DNA of 64,000 bases from the NCBI RefSeq assembly GCF_016808335.1, contig NC_053146.1:29303495-29367494 (forward strand). The letters run 5' to 3'. This DNA comes from Panicum virgatum (Eukaryota; Streptophyta; Magnoliopsida; Poales; Poaceae). The position numbers and the translations under genes were made by a program. Numbering within the stretch: the first letter of the stretch is position 1; each line of letters starts with the position of its first letter. The notes under the pieces are model-generated. The model made no database searches, was not told the origin of the DNA, and saw nothing but the letters and a program-made list of their open reading frames with translations. Of this stretch, positions 12,778 to 23,860 are shown one piece after another.

Positions 12778-12833
12778 TTCCTGCCGAGACGAGGGAGTTC
12801 GTCCAGCGCTACCAGGACTACGAGGACTTCTAG
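12778..12833 (+). other. Putative LTR exon 3 of element D with stop codon
   Basis: Follows a pyrimidine-rich tract and CTGCTCAG. With the single G left over from exon 2 the frame reads VPAETREFVQRYQDYEDF and then TAG. The acidic, tyrosine-rich end suits the composition of exon 2. Splicing is inferred from frame agreement. Confidence 0.5.
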
Positions 12834-13090
12834 GTGTTCGTCTCCCAGTCGACGTCCCTGTGGCGCCCTGCTTCAGCTTCGGAGAGTCTTTATCGTATTT
12901 TGTACTTCGCTTCCGCTGTATCAGACATTTCATCATTATTGTAATAAATAACATTCGTATTTCAATTTATTATGTCTTATTCGTGATATGTGCTGTGATA
13001 TACTGTTCATTCTGTTGTATATACGTGTGACTTGATCCTGGCACGTATATGATTGCTCGGTTTATGTTCTTTTATAAACCGGGTGTTACA

Positions 13091-13868
13091 AAACTTGAGT
13101 AGGCGTGAGCTCAATGATAGAACCTCTAGCCGATGCGCCAATGATCCCCCTTGATGCAGTAGTGAGGCCTTGATAGAACTTCTGGACCACATCTTCCCTT
13201 GAGAACTTGTGATGAGGTATAGCGCAGATGTAGTCGTTGAACCACTCATAGGCTTCTGCAATAGTCTCCGTCGGGGCTTGCGTGAATGTAGCAATCTAGT
13301 TGCGCAAAATTTGGGTCTTGCCCGGCGAGTAGAACTCCGTCATGAACTCCTTCATCAAGGACTCCCAATTTTGCACCGTGTGTGCCGGTAGAGAATGAAA
13401 CCATTGCAGCGCTCTCCCAAGTAGAGATAACGGAAAGAGCCTCGCTCTCATTTGATCTTGAGTCATCCCTTGCATGTCGAAGGTGCGACATAGTTGGAGG
13501 AACGCTTGAAGATGTAGATTAGCGTCTTCTTTTCCAGTGAAGGGCGAGCTTTGCACCATCCTTATGATTGAAGTCTTGATCTCGAACGGAACTCTAATGT
13601 TGTCGAGATTTTGGATCGGCAAGTCCCGAATGTCCGAAGTGCATAGATCTCCGATCGTACACTCCTGCTCCGGTAGCGCCATCCCTCGGTGAAGTGGCGC
13701 CTCCTTTGGACTTGTTGGTGGAGTCGCTTGAGGTGAAGCGATGAACCGGCGACTTCTTCTTTTGGATCTACTAGTTCCAGCTTCCTTGATCGTGCTTCTC
13801 GTCTCCTTTGCCTGTAAATTTTTTTGGATCATCCACAAAATTTTCGGGATTGTTAGAGAGGCTCCCAT
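13091..13868 (-). pseudogene. Element C gag N-terminal part (broken)
   Basis: Starts with the methionine at 13868. It has a basic, serine-rich leader, then the gag core with FLQLCRTFDMQGMTQDQ, LFPLSLLGRALQWFHSLP and FMTEFYSP, typical of Athila-type retrotransposon gag. A TAG at about 13296 replaces a glutamine codon in LRN-Q-IATF. The frame then continues through EAYEWFNDYI and ITQVF-like sequence to the D insertion at 13090 and resumes at 9613. With one stop here, one frame change downstream and a 3.5-kb insertion, it cannot give a full gag. Confidence 0.85.
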
Positions 13869-14107
13869 CCATCTCCTGTTAGGGGTTAGTGAAAAGAAAA
13901 ATATATACGAGATCTAAAAGATGAATATACAAGATCTAAAATATAAAAGAAAAATAAAGCAAACTATAGATTAGATTGATTTTCGTGGAATAGATCCGTT
14001 TTTTTAGTTAGCACAAAAAAAATAAGAGATCTAAAAAGGTCAAAAAGAAAAATCAAGAAAAAGAAATATTTACGAATGCAAGTAAGATTGGATCTTAAAT
14101 CGATGGT

Positions 14108-14125
14108 TCCCCGGCAACGGCGCCA
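14108..14125 (-). other. Primer binding site of element C (tRNA-Asp)
   Basis: The plus strand reads TCCCCGGCAACGGCGCCA, identical to the 3' end (with CCA) of plant tRNA-Asp. The minus strand would pair with that tRNA. It lies 8 bp from the 5' LTR (14134-15549), which fixes the orientation. Untranslated leader fills 13869-14107. Confidence 0.85.
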
Positions 14126-14133
14126 GAAAAGCT

Positions 14134-15549
14134 TGTTGACGCTCCTTAGCGCCCCCGATTTATATACCGCAAGCACACGGTTCGTGTTGCTTTTCCCTTA
14201 GAGTATTCCCCCAAGGTTTATCAATCCACTGAACCAAAGATACAAGAAACAATCTACTAGCATAGAGATTCCTTTGTGTTGAGATGGTGAAAAACGAATC
14301 TAATCTACTAAAACGACAAACACCGAAGGTAGCAAGAGAGTTAGAGATAACCAATCTAGATCACCTAGATCATGCATATGTTGTAGTTTCAGCTAGATGT
14401 AGTGAAGTAAGATAGATGTGAATCTCAATGAAAAGCATCTTTAAACTCAAAATATCCAATCCGATCCCTCGATACCCCACCTACTCAGTGGCAACGCCCT
14501 GTCATGACACCCCCCTTTGGACGAAAGTACCCTGAAGCAAGTCGAACCCCCTTTGGTAGTTCCGCCATGAACCTCTAGCCACCATGACTACAAGATCATG
14601 CTAAGCAATCTATCTCGATAATAGATCTAGGATGAAGCAAACCCAAAGAAAAGAACGAAATCGAAAGAGAGAACATGGTCGCTAAACATTCGGAATCCCA
14701 AATAACTTCACCATGAATGATTGTACATCACAAGATCACAACCGGGGCCCTACCTTGATCTTGATGATCCTAGCTCCAGAACTCCGACGTGGTCTTCCTT
14801 GCAAGGTTCCCACGTCGGCTAGGGAAGCCCCTAGACAACTAGCACGACCCTCAGCTCTCTGAGAGGTGTTCCTCTATCTTCTCTGCTCCTTAGCGTCGTC
14901 TCCCGAATTGATCTCCTCGTGAACCTTGGGGAGGGGTCTTTAAATAGCCTCAGGAAACCCTAGGTCAAAGGGGAGGCCGAACCACCTCAAAAAGGGGCTG
15001 GGCCGACCGGCCCAATGGACCCAGGCCGGCCGGCCTCGCCCATTTCTTCGCCGCCTCAAGTCCTCCTTTCTCCCCAAGTCTCCTAGAGTCTTCTAGAGTT
15101 TATGCCTTTCACGATTGCACCCCATTAGACGTCGTTATCTTCGAGATTTCTTCGAGGAAAAGGATAGGATGGAAAATCCTTCCTTAAATCTCTTTTTGCT
15201 TTGCTTAGCCCCGAAATATCTTGATCTTATCTTGTGGGCTTTGTCCTTTGGGCTTCATTGGAGGGTGGATGTGCACGAACGGGCCTCTAATCATCATGGC
15301 CTTCGGTCCTTTGTTTGGGCTTTGGCCTTTGTCTTTCTTCGTGTCATCGCGTGATCGTGGGCCTCATCATTTCATGCTCCCAAATTGGTCAAAAACCTAC
15401 AATAACGAAGTACCTCCAAAATATATGTGCAAATGCGAAAACGACCAATAATTGGGCTGAGGTTAGGATGGTTAGTGATTTTGATATTAAATTCATGCCA
15501 TTATCAAAGTTAAACAGGGGATAAAATGGATACTTAAGGAGCGCCAACA
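14134..15549 (-). repeat. 5' LTR of element C
   Basis: 1416 bp, direct copy of 1572-2972. It carries the fuller palindrome pair 15001-15040 upstream of the TATA-like box on the minus strand. The last bases on the plus strand are GGAGCGCCAACA, next to the GTGGC target duplication. Confidence 0.9.
14938..14946 (-). promoter_or_regulatory. TATA-like box of C 5' LTR
   Basis: Minus-strand TATTTAAAG, conserved with 2377-2385. This copy would drive the element's genomic transcript. Confidence 0.5.
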
Positions 15550-16494
15550 GTGGCCTTGGCGGCGCAGGGGCCTCTTCGCGGTGGAGCTATGCGGGCGCGG
15601 CGGGCTAGGGTTTGGGGCGGTGCTGTAGAGGTAGGGATGGGTCGCAGGGCCGCGGCGTGGGGGTTTAAAGGGGAAGGCCAGGGTCTCGGCGTGCGGGCCC
15701 AGGACGGGGGAGCTCGCCGGAGATCTCGGCATGACGGGCGAGCGAGGGACGCGGGGAGGAGGGGGATGATAGGCGGGGCCAGCACGTTAGAGAGGGGAGG
15801 GGGACGCGTGCGGGGCTGGGCCAGTGCCGCTGACAGGTGGGGACGGTTGCGGGTGCTGGCTTTGGCGAGCGGGCGACGCGCGAGCGGCGTGTAGGTGAAC
15901 GGGCGCCGACAGGTGGGGCCGGTTGCACGGGGAGACGCGTCCGCGCGCGACGCGGGTGGGAGCGACTCACTACGGCTGTCAGGTGGGACCGCGGGATTAG
16001 GGTCAGAGGCACGCGTGGCTGCGCTGGCTGGCATGCGGGTCCGGCCGGGGAAGGGAGGGAGCGGACCGAGCTGGGCTGCTGGTGCGGAAGAGGCGAGCGC
16101 TGGCTTCTGCGTGGGAGCTGGGCCGTCTGGAAGGGAGATGGGCCGAGTGCGGGGAGAGGAAGGAGTGGGTCTGGGCCAGCTCGTGGGTTGGGCTGATTTC
16201 TGGGTTTGGGCTGGTTTTGGTTTTCCTATTTCTCTAGTTTTCCTTTCCTTTCTTTTTCAAACTTACTCAAACTATTTTGAATTCAAAAGAAATTTGAATT
16301 CAACCCTAGGCACTCAACCAAATAAAACTTATGCACTAGCATGAATGCACAAACAAGTTTAATCCTAGAAAGATTTTAATTACTCGCGAAAGAAAATTAA
16401 GTTAGATGCAAGACTAAGCATATAAACCTTAGAAAAATAAATAAAGCCAATTAAATTTATTATTGAATACTGAAATTTAAATTAGGGTGTTACA
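15550..16494 (-). mobile_element. Element B, proximal part of the LTR
   Basis: On the minus strand this starts TGTAACACCCTAATTTAAAT at 16494 and runs into the GC-rich first exon, aligning with the start of D (9614 onward). It joins 1571 after C and its target duplication are removed. It breaks the reverse transcriptase/RNase H frame of A. The other end and its target duplication are outside the window, so solo LTR and full element cannot be told apart. Confidence 0.8.
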
Positions 16495-16925
16495 AAAAGG
16501 CACTCATCTCAGCTCCAATCATTCAACCCCTAGATTGGAGCCTTCCATTCGACATAATGTGTGATTCTAGCGACTATGCCGTTGGTGCAGTCTTAGACCA
16601 AACCAAAGATAAGAAGCATCATGCAATTGCCTATGCTAGCAAAACTCTGACAGGAGCACAGTTAAATTATGCCACTACTGAAAAAGAGCTTCTCGCAGTT
16701 GTTTTTGCTATTGATAAGTTTAGATCTTACTTGGTTGGAGCAAAGGTTATTGTTTATACTGACCATGCAGCTTTGAAATATTTGATCACCAAGAAAGATG
16801 CTAAGTCCCGTTTGATTCGGTGGATTCTCTTACTCCAAGAGTTTGACCTTGAAATAAAAGATAAAAAGGGAGTAGAGAATACTGTAGCCGATCATTTGTC
16901 GCGTATGCAAGTTACTAACCTGTAG
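16495..16925 (+). pseudogene. Element A RNase H domain (partial)
   Basis: The frame opens at the B junction with [11 protein letters not shown] (end of the RT connection) and goes on with [41 protein letters not shown] and ADHLSRM. These are RNase H motifs of Athila-type pol. It ends at TAG (16923-16925) after VTNL; integrase continues in the same frame, so the stop is probably a mutated glutamine codon. Reverse transcriptase proper is outside the window. Confidence 0.9.
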
Positions 16926-18389
16926 GAATCACCAATCAATGACTTCTTACGCGACGACATGCTGCTCAAGGTGACGGACTCCAACCCATGGTACGCAAAC
17001 ATTGTAAATTTCATGGTTGCAGGTTATATACCACCTGGGGAAAACAAGAAAAAGCTGATCTTCGAGAGCAGACGTCACCTTTGGGATCCACCATACCTAT
17101 ACAGGGTGTGTACGAATGGATTGTTGAGGAGATGTGTTCCTACAGCAGAAGGGGTACAGATCATAGAAAAATGCCATACTGTAGCGTATGGAGGCCACTT
17201 TGGAGCTTTCAGAACACAAGCAAAAATATGGCGAAGTGGTTTCTTCTGGCCCACAATGTATGAAGACACTAGAGAATTTATTCGATGGTGCCGAAGATGT
17301 CAGCTGCAGGGAGGCATCACTGCTCGCAATGCAATGCCCCTCACATACAATCTCCAAGTTGAACTGTTTGACGTCTGGGGCATTGATTTCATGGGACCAT
17401 TTCTAAAGTCCCATGATTGTGAATACATCCTGGTTGCTGTGGACTATGTCTCCAAGTGGGTGGAAGCATTACCCTGCCGCGCTGCAGACGCCAAGCATGC
17501 GCAGAAGATGTTTCATGAAATCATCTTCCCTCGTTTTGGTACACCAAGGATGGTTATAAGTGACGGGGGGTCCTATTTCATTGACAAGACCTTCCGCCGC
17601 TTCCTAAAAGAACTCGGCGCAAGACAGAACATTGCTACACCCTACCACCCTCAGACCAGTGGTCAAGCAGAAACTTCTAACAAATAGATCAAGAATATTC
17701 TGCAGAAAACGGTGAACGAGATGGGTAAAGGATGGAAGAACATGCTACCTGATGCACTTTGGGCATACAGAACAGCATATAAGACCCCCATTGGCATGTC
17801 ACCATATCAACTGGTCTATGGGAAAATGTGCCATCTCCCAGTTGAGCTTGAGCACAGGGCCCACTAGGCCATTAAGAAATGGAACATAAACTATAAGCTC
17901 GCTAGGAGGAATAGACAAATGTAGCTGGCAGAATTAGAGGAATGGAGAGAAAAGGTGTACCATAGTGCCAAGATATACAAGGACCGTACCAAAAGATGGC
18001 ACGACAAGAGGATCAAGCCCAAGGAGTTCAAGCCAGGTGACAAGGTATTAATGTTTAATTCCAGGGTAAAACTCTTCGGAGAAGGGAAACTTCGCAGCAA
18101 ATGGAAAGGCCCGTACACCGTCATCAACACATCTTCTCACGGGGCAATCACACTCCAGGACAATGACGGTGAGTACTTCAAGGTAAATGGCCATCGGCTT
18201 AAACTTTTTTATGAACCTTCCCGGCCCGGTGAAGTTTTCGATGAAATTATATTAGTAGATTTCGATTCTACACATCTTCTCCATAGAGATGAAGCCCATG
18301 CACCCCCTGATCTCCTAGCCCATGACCTTAGAAGCCCGCACGAAGAAACGGAGGCCCAGCCGAGCACAGAGGGGGACGGCCGAACCTAG
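16926..18389 (+). pseudogene. Element A integrase (broken)
   Basis: The zinc-binding HHCC region spans HTVAYGGHFG to CRRCQ (about 17170-17310). The catalytic core has GIDFMGPF, VISDGGSYF and the glutamate in GQAETSNK. After the core come [21 protein letters not shown] and a C-terminal stretch with KPGDKVLMFNSR and KWKGPYTV. Stops lie near 17685, 17866 and 17924. After about 18250 the frame runs on through a poorly conserved tail to 18389. There is no chromodomain, as expected for Athila. Confidence 0.9.
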
Positions 18390-18622
18390 GGGTCGGCCGG
18401 CCCCACCTCGTGGCCGTTGGTGCTGAGCCTTTGAATTTGAACCCTCCAACATCCCTTTTCTTGTTTCCTTGTGTGTAGGCACTGAACTTCGGAAGGTTTG
18501 GTATCATTTTGATCCTCTTTTCCCTTTAAATTCATCTCCTCTCCTCTCCTTCTCCTCATTCACCCAAAGTCCAAGCACTCCACCCTTCCTCAGCCTCTTC
18601 TTACCTGCAAAGCACCATTTCC
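18390..18622 (+). other. Short spacer after pol of element A
   Basis: Untranslated, pyrimidine-rich (many CTCCT runs at 18530-18600). A GGTCGGCCGGCCCC palindrome overlaps its start (18386-18408). Confidence 0.5.
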
Positions 18623-19490
18623 ATGGCCAAAAAGTCGATCGTCCCGTTCGTTGGGTCCGAGTCCACGTACGGACTCAACGGCGAGCCGTCTCCAGCCAAT
18701 CAAGTTCTAGCAAGCCTAGTAGTAGAAGAAGAGGCAATGCAAGTTTCTACGACACCACTGGCGTTCATGCCGGTGTCAGGGAAGAAGGTGGCGCCAAGGG
18801 GCGCCAAGGAGGGGGCGGCCGACCCCCTGGTTCGGCTGAACCAGGGAGGAGGCCCCTCGGCCTCCCCTTTGGCATGGCGCACCGTCAAAGAAGTCCACTG
18901 CCCAGAGGGGCAGGGGAGGGCGCCCTGGGACTACGCCAAGGCCGATGACGGGCGAACTTCGCCCAAAAGACATCGTCGTTCACCTCGTCGCTGATCCGAT
19001 GCCTCCGATGCCCATGGAGGAGGGAATGCAACACGCCTACACAGTGAAGAACAAAAGCGGCGATGTAGTTAGCCACCATTGCACCACCTCTTTCACCACT
19101 GTTAGTGACAACTCTCCAAAGTGCTTTAGGGTCGTAGGAGTCCGGACTCCCGGAGGGGGGTATGGTAAGGTCTCTTCCCCGCACTCTCCCCCAAGGACAA
19201 GGGAGAGGTCGAATCCGTGGCATCCACCCCTAAAAGGGTGAAGAGGCACCTAACTCCTCCCATCACATGTCCTGGGGGGCAGTATGAGAGTGAGGACGAG
19301 AAGGTCCTAAAGGGGCCCAAGGTCATCCAGCTTCTGAGACTGTAGTTGCGTTAAAGAAAGAGAACCAGAAGCAGGGCGACCAACTGGCGGAGTTGTCCTT
19401 AGAGTTGAAATCGGTCAAGACGACTTTGACACCCTCCGCCGTGGCCTTAGCTCCAGGGTCTCACGCTTGGAGAAGGGAAAGGACATCGCT
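18623..19490 (+). pseudogene. Element A post-pol ORF with a predicted coiled coil (degenerate, function unknown)
   Basis: Starts MAKKSIVPFVGSEST and is open for 123 residues to 18994. Further open pieces follow in shifted frames; the last (about 19340-19490) reads KENQKQGDQLAELSLELKSV and then LSSRVSRLEKGKDIA, a leucine-heptad pattern. I do not recognise the N-terminal part. Its position is where Athila-type elements carry an extra ORF, but I see no signal peptide or membrane segment, so an envelope role is not supported. It is broken by several frame changes. Confidence 0.45.
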
Positions 19491-20963
19491 TAGGTGGTCA
19501 CCTCCACCTAGGGACAGGGTGCGTTTACTTTTCATGTTTAGTTCTTAAGTTTATCTTTGCATCATGTAATAAGCGCCCTTTTCATTTCAAATTAATAAAG
19601 TTTGAACTCCCCGGATTCCAATCCGGCAGAGTTCCCTTTTTTGTGCCATATTTTTGTCTTGAGAATTTGTACAGGCACAAAAGCAAGTGTGGGGGGACAC
19701 ACCCCACGAAATCGCAACACAAAACTGACACGACAAGCATGTGAAAGAGGAGGGCGAGAGGGCCCACCTCAAGGGCGGCCAAATCCAGGGGTCGGTCGGC
19801 CCCAGGTGGGGCCCACTCGACTCCATCCAGCTCCAGATCGTTGGTTTGCGTCCCCAGATCCTTAAACCTCCCTGCATTCATTTAAATTTGATAAATCTCT
19901 TCGCAGAAAAAATTAAAAACTTCGTATGCTTCCAAAGAATAAAACCTTGCATGCATTTTATTCTTAGCTTTCTTTTTAACCTTGTGAATAAATTCCTATA
20001 GGGACCCCATGCTTTCTAAGTAATTGGTCACTGAGATATGACTTGGTTTGATGGCATCATGCTCTTCCTTGCAAAAGCACTTGTTTTCTTTTTCAAAAAC
20101 TAAAATAAATATAGTTTGACTCCTCAAATTATCATGAATTCCTACCAAAGCCAAAGAAAAGTCTTTCGTGCTCAACATCCAAAAGCTGTTTACCTTTGCT
20201 TTGAGCTTTCTCAAATTCTTCGACCCCTGTTAGAAACTTGTCATGCTCTCTTGATCAAGATCACGTACACATGCTATACTTCCGCATTGGGAGATAGTCG
20301 TCACATCCATCACTCCACAAAAATACGAACTCTATGACCTTGCTCTCCAAAGCAACTTGGGCTATTCTAAAAAAATGAAAAGAAAAGATGCATACCCAAA
20401 GAAGGTATGCCACATGCTTGCAAAGGCATGATAAAAAAATGTGGATGGCACACGGTTGAAAATAACAAAGAGAGAAAGAGTCAGGCAGAAGAGTTCATCC
20501 ATAAATCACCAAAAATAGTTTGAACACTTGCACATCTTGATCAGACTGTATGACTCGTTTCTTCTCGGATCTTGTTTTTTGACTTAGCAATACAAGCAAG
20601 GCAATCATGCCTCTCCACTCCAACCCAGAGCCCCACATAAGCCTGAATAGATGATAGGAGAGGGACGACAGCATCTTTGCCTTGGTGAGGATATATATTA
20701 AAGAGAGAGAGAGATTCAGAGAGTAATTTGAGGAGCAAAGCTATCTTTTTGTTTTCAAAATAAAACATCCAGGTGCTAAGCAGGAAAAGCCAGGAGCCTG
20801 AATTCTGAGTCGTTCCTTTGTTCAATCACCCTAGATTGTATGATAGCCAGACAAAAATTTACAAGGGTGAGAAGAAGCTTGGAATAACTTGTACGCAGGT
20901 TGAATTCAAGGAGTAGCATCCACCTTGGTCCTTCAAACTTTACTCGAGGACGAGAAAAGGACT
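19491..20963 (+). other. Untranslated 3' region of element A
   Basis: No supported gene. AT-rich, with scattered short open frames that do not resemble proteins. A GGTCGGTCGGCCCC palindrome is at 19788-19806. Confidence 0.6.
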
Positions 20964-20977
20964 AAGTGTGGGGGTGT
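20964..20977 (+). other. Polypurine tract of element A
   Basis: AAGTGTGGGGGTGT directly precedes the TGTTGATGG start of the 3' LTR. Confidence 0.7.
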
Positions 20978-22226
20978 TGTTGATGGTCCTTAAGTGTCGT
21001 TTTCGACCGTCAACTCCTGCAGCTTTTTATCGAAAATAATCACCAAACTTAGATATAGGGCTTATGACTAATCATTTCCATGAGTTTTGGTGAATTGTCA
21101 TCTGCAGGCACCCACATCTGTAAAAGGGGGAAAACACGAGTGAACACGAGGAAGAATGCACAAAAAGATCAACACTAAGACGTGTCACTTACAAGGAGGG
21201 CCCACATGTCAGAGCAAACGGGGGAACCAAGGTAAATGCACTACGGGATCTTGACAAGGGCCCACAGATCAGACTCTCTGAGGAAGATAAGGATGAGCTG
21301 CTGCCAGGTGGGGTCGGCCGACCCTCTGGGTAGGCCGAACCTGGCCAGCATCTCGTCCAGATGCACTTCGATGTGGTGTGCCCCCTACTCCTCCTGATCA
21401 CCTTCCATATATGCATTTGGCGGGAACCGACCCTGAAGACTATAAAAGGGGCCTCCCTCCACCTCTCACAAGACACACCATTTCATATGTGAAGGAGAAG
21501 AGTAGAGAGCCTCCACCTCTTTGTATCATTAGCCTAGGGAGTGTGTGAGGAAGAAGTATGGAGAAGAGCCGGACTTGTCGGGGTCTCTTCGGCCTTGTAC
21601 CTCTACGGATACTGTAGATTTGGAGTACATATCCGGGTTCTTCTATTTGGTGAGTTCTAGTAAAGTTATTCTTTTGTTCTCATTCGTTCACGGGTTCGTC
21701 GTTCGTTCTCGTAGCGGATACACTAGAAGAGGGCCCCTGATAAAGACGGGATAACCCTGCACAACTCTAGAGTAGTAGTCGAAGGCATAGGCATGGTGTC
21801 TGGGCCTTAGATTACCTTTGTTTGTCTCGTGCTCAGCTGGTATTGTGGGGTAGACAGCAGGTGGTGATAGCCCTGTCCGTCCGCTACGGAGATAGTCTGC
21901 GTGGTTAGTGCACTCCCCCCCCCCCCCCGCCTGGGTACGACATAGGGCGATACTGGAGGTCCCTAGCAGACCAGTGTCAGACCGGTGCCTGAAATGAGTG
22001 AGTGAAAACAATAGTGTATCTTCTCTTGAACCCATCTTTAGATCAGAACCACACTATCCTAAGGTCTCTCTATCTCTTATCTTCTTCAGGGTAATCTAGT
22101 TTGAAGACAATTACACACACGTTCCTCATAAAAAAATATGATACCCTGAATACTCCCAGGTGAAGTGCTACAACGGTATTTCCGTGCGCTTGCGGACTTC
22201 TCTGTAAGAGTTAAGAAATACCAACT
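20978..22226 (+). repeat. 3' LTR of element A
   Basis: About 1.25 kb, from TGTTGATGGTCCTTAAG to AAGAAATACCAACT, where the last base has probably changed from the usual CA. It has a TATA box, a GTCGGCCGACC palindrome upstream of it (21310-21347), and near 21858-21883 a block shared in reverse complement with F and G. A run of about 15 C lies near 21910. The 3' boundary was placed by comparison with the end of F and is good to a few bases. Confidence 0.8.
21441..21448 (+). promoter_or_regulatory. TATA box of A 3' LTR
   Basis: TATAAAAG in GACTATAAAAGGGGCC, about 100 bp downstream of the GGCCGACC palindrome pair. Confidence 0.65.
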
Positions 22227-23333
22227 GTGTAATCATCAAAATGGATCTTATTCTGTTACTACTCGATGGCATGGATATTATCTTGGGGATGGATTGGATG
22301 ACTCAACATCAGGTCATACTTGATGTTTCATCAAGAGCAGTTGAAATAGATTCACCAAAATATGGAACCACCACTCTCTACTTGCTTTCGAGATTGCCTA
22401 AATTCTTGTGCCTTCGCCTTGCTCGAATCCAAGTTAGAGAATATTCCTGTCGTATGCGAGTATGCCAACGTTTTTCCGGATGACTTACCAGGCATGCGAC
22501 CAGATCGGGATATCGAATTTATTATTGAATTGCAGCTCGGTACCTCACCGATCTCAAAAAGGCCATACCGAATGCCGCCCAAAGAGCTGGCAAAGCTGAA
22601 AATTTAGTTGCAAGAATTGTTGCTCAAAGGTTTTATTCGCCCGAGTGCTTCACCTTGGGGTTGCACAGCTCTCTTTGTTAAGAAAAAGGATGATAGTTTG
22701 AGGTTGTGTGTTGATTACCGGCCTCTCAATGCGGTGACAATCAAGAATAAATATCCGCTTCCCCGCATTGATGTTCTCTTTGATCAATTGGCTGGAGCTA
22801 AAATTTTCTCAAAGATTGATCTTCATTCTTGTTATCATCAAATCAAGATCAGAACCTGTGATATTCCGAAGACCGCTTTCTCGACAAGATATGGGCTTTA
22901 TGAATATTTGGTCATGTCGTTCGGTCTCACAAATGCTCCTGCCTACTTCATGTATCTCATGAACTCGGTTTTCATGCCAGAACTTGATAAGTTCGCCTTG
23001 GTTTTCATCGATGATATATTGATCTATTCCAAAGATGAGGCAGAACATGAGCAGCACTTGCGAGTCGTTCTTCAACGCCTCCGGGACCATAAATTATATG
23101 CTAAATTCTCTAAATGCGAATTCTGGCTAGATACTATGAAATTTTTGGGTCACACTATCTCCAGTGAAGGCATCTCAATTGACCCCAGCAAAATACAAGA
23201 GGTGATGGATTGGAAACCTCCTACCTCCGTTCATCAAATTCGCAGTTTTCTCGGTTTAACTGGATATTATCGCCGCTTTATTTCGGACTTCTCCAGAATA
23301 GCTAAGCCTATGACGGATCTGCTGAAGAAATGA
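22227..23333 (+). pseudogene. Element E protease end and reverse transcriptase (broken)
   Basis: Opens with the protease-end motif [12 protein letters not shown] frame change occurs near 22395; then VFPDDLPGM and [13 protein letters not shown] lead into RT. A TAG at 22605 probably replaces CAG. The RT motifs [51 protein letters not shown] and [10 protein letters not shown] (catalytic Asp pair intact) follow, then [11 protein letters not shown] and [17 protein letters not shown] stands at 23331-23333. It is closely similar to the RT of J and H. Confidence 0.92.
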
Positions 23334-23860
23334 GTAAAATTTGTGTGGGACGAGAAATGTAAAAGAGCTTTCCACACATTAAGGCAACATTTGACTACAG
23401 CCCCAGTATTAGCTCAGCCAGACAACAGCAAGCCATTCGATGTTTATTGCGACGCATCTGGTACTGGTCTTGGCTGTGTCCCTATGCAAGAAAATCGGGT
23501 TATCGCTTATGCTTCCCGATCTCTTCGACCTCATGAACTTAATTATCCAATTCATGATCTTGAGCTAGTAGTGGTTATTCATGCTCTCAAGATTTGGAGA
23601 CACTATTTTATGGGCACTCATTGCAATATTTACACTGACCATAAGAGTCTCAAATATATTTTCACTCAGAGCGATCTGAACATGAGACAAAGAAGATGGC
23701 TGGAATTAATCAAAGATTATGACCTAGAAGTTCATTATCATCTGGGCAAAGCCAATGTTGTAGCAGACGCACTCAGCCGCAAAGTCCATTGCAACTGCCT
23801 TTCAGTCGAATCTTACAATCAGACCTTATGTGCTGAAATGCAAAAACTGAAATTGGAATC
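23334..23860 (+). pseudogene. Element E RNase H domain
   Basis: Motifs [40 protein letters not shown] and [12 protein letters not shown] are in order and open. Just after, near 23860-23910, about 40 extra bases not found in J shift the frame before integrase starts. Confidence 0.9.

Larger units (their letters stand above)
9614..13090 (+). mobile_element. Element D: solo LTR (3.5 kb) inserted in the gag of C
   Basis: Starts TGTAACACCC and ends GGGTGTTACA (imperfect inverted ends), flanked by AAACT at 9609-9613 and 13091-13095. There is no polyprotein, so it is read as a solo LTR left by recombination between two LTRs. Inside are an AT-rich start, a GC-rich first exon (about 9850-10770), an intron with a repeated AGCCCCTGGAAC-like phrase, exon 2 (11642-11731), a second intron and exon 3 (12778-12833). 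It belongs to the family of B. The length fits Tekay/Del-type chromovirus LTRs. Several GC-driven open frames in 9730-11230 on both strands resemble no known protein. Confidence 0.85.
1572..15549 (-). mobile_element. Element C: complete non-autonomous Athila-type LTR retrotransposon
   Basis: Two direct LTRs (1572-2972 and 14134-15549) begin TGTTG and end CA on the plus reading, and the element is flanked by GTGGC on both sides (1567-1571 and 15550-15554). A tRNA-Asp primer site next to the right LTR shows that it is read on the minus strand. Its order is 5' LTR, primer site, gag with protease, a 1.4-kb spacer, an ATHILA-type ORF, a 1.9-kb untranslated stretch, polypurine tract, 3' LTR. There is no reverse transcriptase, RNase H or integrase. 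Removing the nested solo LTR D leaves about 10.5 kb. It sits inside LTR B. The LTRs differ at roughly 5% of positions by eye, so the insertion is not recent. Confidence 0.9.
16495..22226 (+). mobile_element. Element A: 3' half of an Athila-type retrotransposon
   Basis: From left to right: end of reverse transcriptase/RNase H, integrase, a degenerate post-pol ORF, a long untranslated stretch, polypurine tract and 3' LTR. The 5' half lies left of the window beyond B. Its LTR ends in the protease/RT region of E, so A inserted in E. Pol has at least four in-frame stops, three of them TAG where relatives have CAG. Confidence 0.85.

Noticed and set aside
9614..13090. D as a DNA transposon, because of its inverted-looking ends TGTAACACCC/GGGTGTTACA.
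   Set aside because: The ends are TG..CA, the duplication is 5 bp, the length is 3.5 kb, and B shows the same sequence as a long LTR. A solo LTR explains all of this.
14108..14125. A tRNA-Asp gene fragment.
   Set aside because: Only the 18-nt 3' end is present, next to an LTR on the right side, so it is a primer binding site.
18623..19490. An envelope protein for A.
   Set aside because: No signal peptide, no membrane-spanning stretch and no cleavage-type motif; only a coiled-coil segment is visible.
21905..21927. Run of about 15 C as a regulatory element.
   Set aside because: A simple homopolymer, as also at 10144-10157; its length may be uncertain in the assembly.
22809..23090. Minus-strand frames opposite RT in E, and likewise 43026-43298 in J.
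   Set aside because: Antisense of conserved RT codons; they appear in both copies only because RT itself is conserved.
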